Of a stretch of DNA of 6,333 nucleotides, positions 5,801-6,333 are shown one piece after another; positions within the stretch are counted from its first letter, which is position 1; each line of letters starts with the position of its first letter. A program made the position numbers and the translations under genes. Below the pieces are notes generated by a model. It saw nothing but the letters and a program-made list of their open reading frames with translations, searched no databases and had not been told where the DNA came from. Source of the stretch: Rhodospirillales bacterium (GTDB taxonomy: Bacteria > Pseudomonadota > Alphaproteobacteria > Rhodospirillales > 2-02-FULL-58-16); assembly GCA_021775195.1 (NCBI GenBank), contig JAJFIG010000349.1, positions 1 through 6,333 on the forward strand, given 5' to 3'.

Positions 5801-6333
5801 GATTTTCGGGTCCGTTCGGCAGGAGGCATTCTGTACGCCTTTTCCTCGGTAACGATCCAGTCCAGCGGTTCATCGTGTGATGAACGGGGAAGGGCCTCTA
5901 CTTCCTGGGCCGCGTACGCGATGCCCACAAACAAAATCTTTCCCCTGGCCCGCAACCGGGCCACTGTCCGGTCGTAATAGCCACCGCCCTGACCCAGCCG
6001 ATAGCCTTGTGCATCGAAGGCCAGCAGCGGCGCCAGGACCGCGTCCGGTGTAACCGTCGCTTGGTCCGGACCCGGGTGGCGGGTGCCCATCGGCCCTGGC
6101 TCGAGAACGGTATCGGGTCGCCATTGGCGGAAAATCAAGGGTTCGTTCCGCGCCACCACGACCGGCAGCACACAGTTGAAGCCGAGGTCGTTGAGGAAGG
6201 ACAACAACGGGCGCACGTCCATCTCAGAGCCGAACGGCCAATAGGCCGACACGTGCTTGCACTCCCCCGGTATTCTCATGTCGGACATGGCAGCCACGAA
6301 CCGGTTCCGCAGCGTTTCACCGACACCGTCGCC
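5797..6333 (-). CDS. ygfA: 5-formyltetrahydrofolate cyclo-ligase, 5' end missing
   Basis: This enzyme (MTHFS, YgfA/Fau) converts 5-formyltetrahydrofolate to 5,10-methenyltetrahydrofolate using ATP, recovering the storage folate for one-carbon metabolism. The 178 visible residues stay in frame to the right edge, so the start lies outside; comparison with the usual length of about 190-200 residues suggests some 15-25 residues are missing. The in-frame GTG at 6297 is probably internal, because the coding-like GETLRNRFVAA lies upstream of it. Family motifs are VSAYWPFGSEMDVRPLL near the start, LEPGPMGTR in the middle, and the ATP/folate-site loop GQGGGYYDR (bases 5994-5968). It ends with a TGA that overlaps the ymdB ATG. 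In many proteobacteria the 6S RNA gene sits just upstream of this gene; that would be beyond the right edge. Confidence 0.95.
   Translation of the reverse strand, partial: GDGVGETLRNRFVAAMSDMRIPGECKHVSAYWPFGSEMDVRPLLSFLNDLGFNCVLPVVVARNEPLIFRQWRPDTVLEPGPMGTRHPGPDQATVTPDAVLAPLLAFDAQGYRLGQGGGYYDRTVARLRARGKILFVGIAYAAQEVEALPRSSHDEPLDWIVTEEKAYRMPPAERTRKS

Noticed and set aside
6298..6307. Perfect palindrome GAACCGGTTC near the right edge
   Set aside because: It lies inside the cyclo-ligase coding sequence and is explained by codons for Arg-Asn-Arg-Phe; a single 10-base palindrome is not evidence of a site.

Overview
The window is GC-rich bacterial chromosome. It reads as one co-directional block of ten housekeeping genes, all on the minus strand, so transcription runs from right to left. 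Gene content and order, together with the protein sequences (TolA, TolQ and RuvB most clearly), suggest an alphaproteobacterium, probably a Rhodospirillales-like lineage. That placement is inferred from recognised family sequences, not from a database search.

In transcription order: (1) 5-formyltetrahydrofolate cyclo-ligase (6333 to 5797, 5' end cut by the window edge) overlaps by ATGA with (2) a YmdB-family metallophosphoesterase (5800 to 4988). A 156-base gap follows (4987 to 4832), the only real noncoding stretch in the window. Next come (3) the YebC/PmpR/TACO1-family protein (4831 to 4082), a 68-base spacer, and the Holliday-junction genes (4) ruvC, (5) ruvA and (6) ruvB, joined to each other by ATGA stop/start overlaps. 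Then (7) the acyl-CoA thioesterase ybgC overlaps the end of ruvB, and the Tol-Pal envelope genes (8) tolQ, (9) tolR and (10) tolA follow with gaps of 2-5 bases. tolA is cut by the left edge after 56 codons.

Functionally, RuvA and RuvB migrate Holliday junctions and RuvC resolves them. TolQ and TolR form the proton-driven inner-membrane motor that energises TolA, which reaches the outer membrane; YbgC is the thioesterase usually encoded with them. YebC is a translation and/or regulatory factor usually found next to ruvC. From ruvC to the left edge no junction exceeds 5 bases, so repair and envelope genes are probably co-transcribed and translationally coupled. tolB and pal would be expected beyond the left edge, and the 6S RNA gene (ssrS) may lie beyond the right edge, upstream of the cyclo-ligase; both are inference.

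I found no mobile element, CRISPR array, tRNA, rRNA, broken gene or foreign-looking segment, and no undescribed system. The points worth a second look are in the two short noncoding gaps: a tandem GTTCGT-N7-GTTCGT repeat upstream of yebC, and an oddly placed Shine-Dalgarno sequence with an inverted repeat in front of ruvC.
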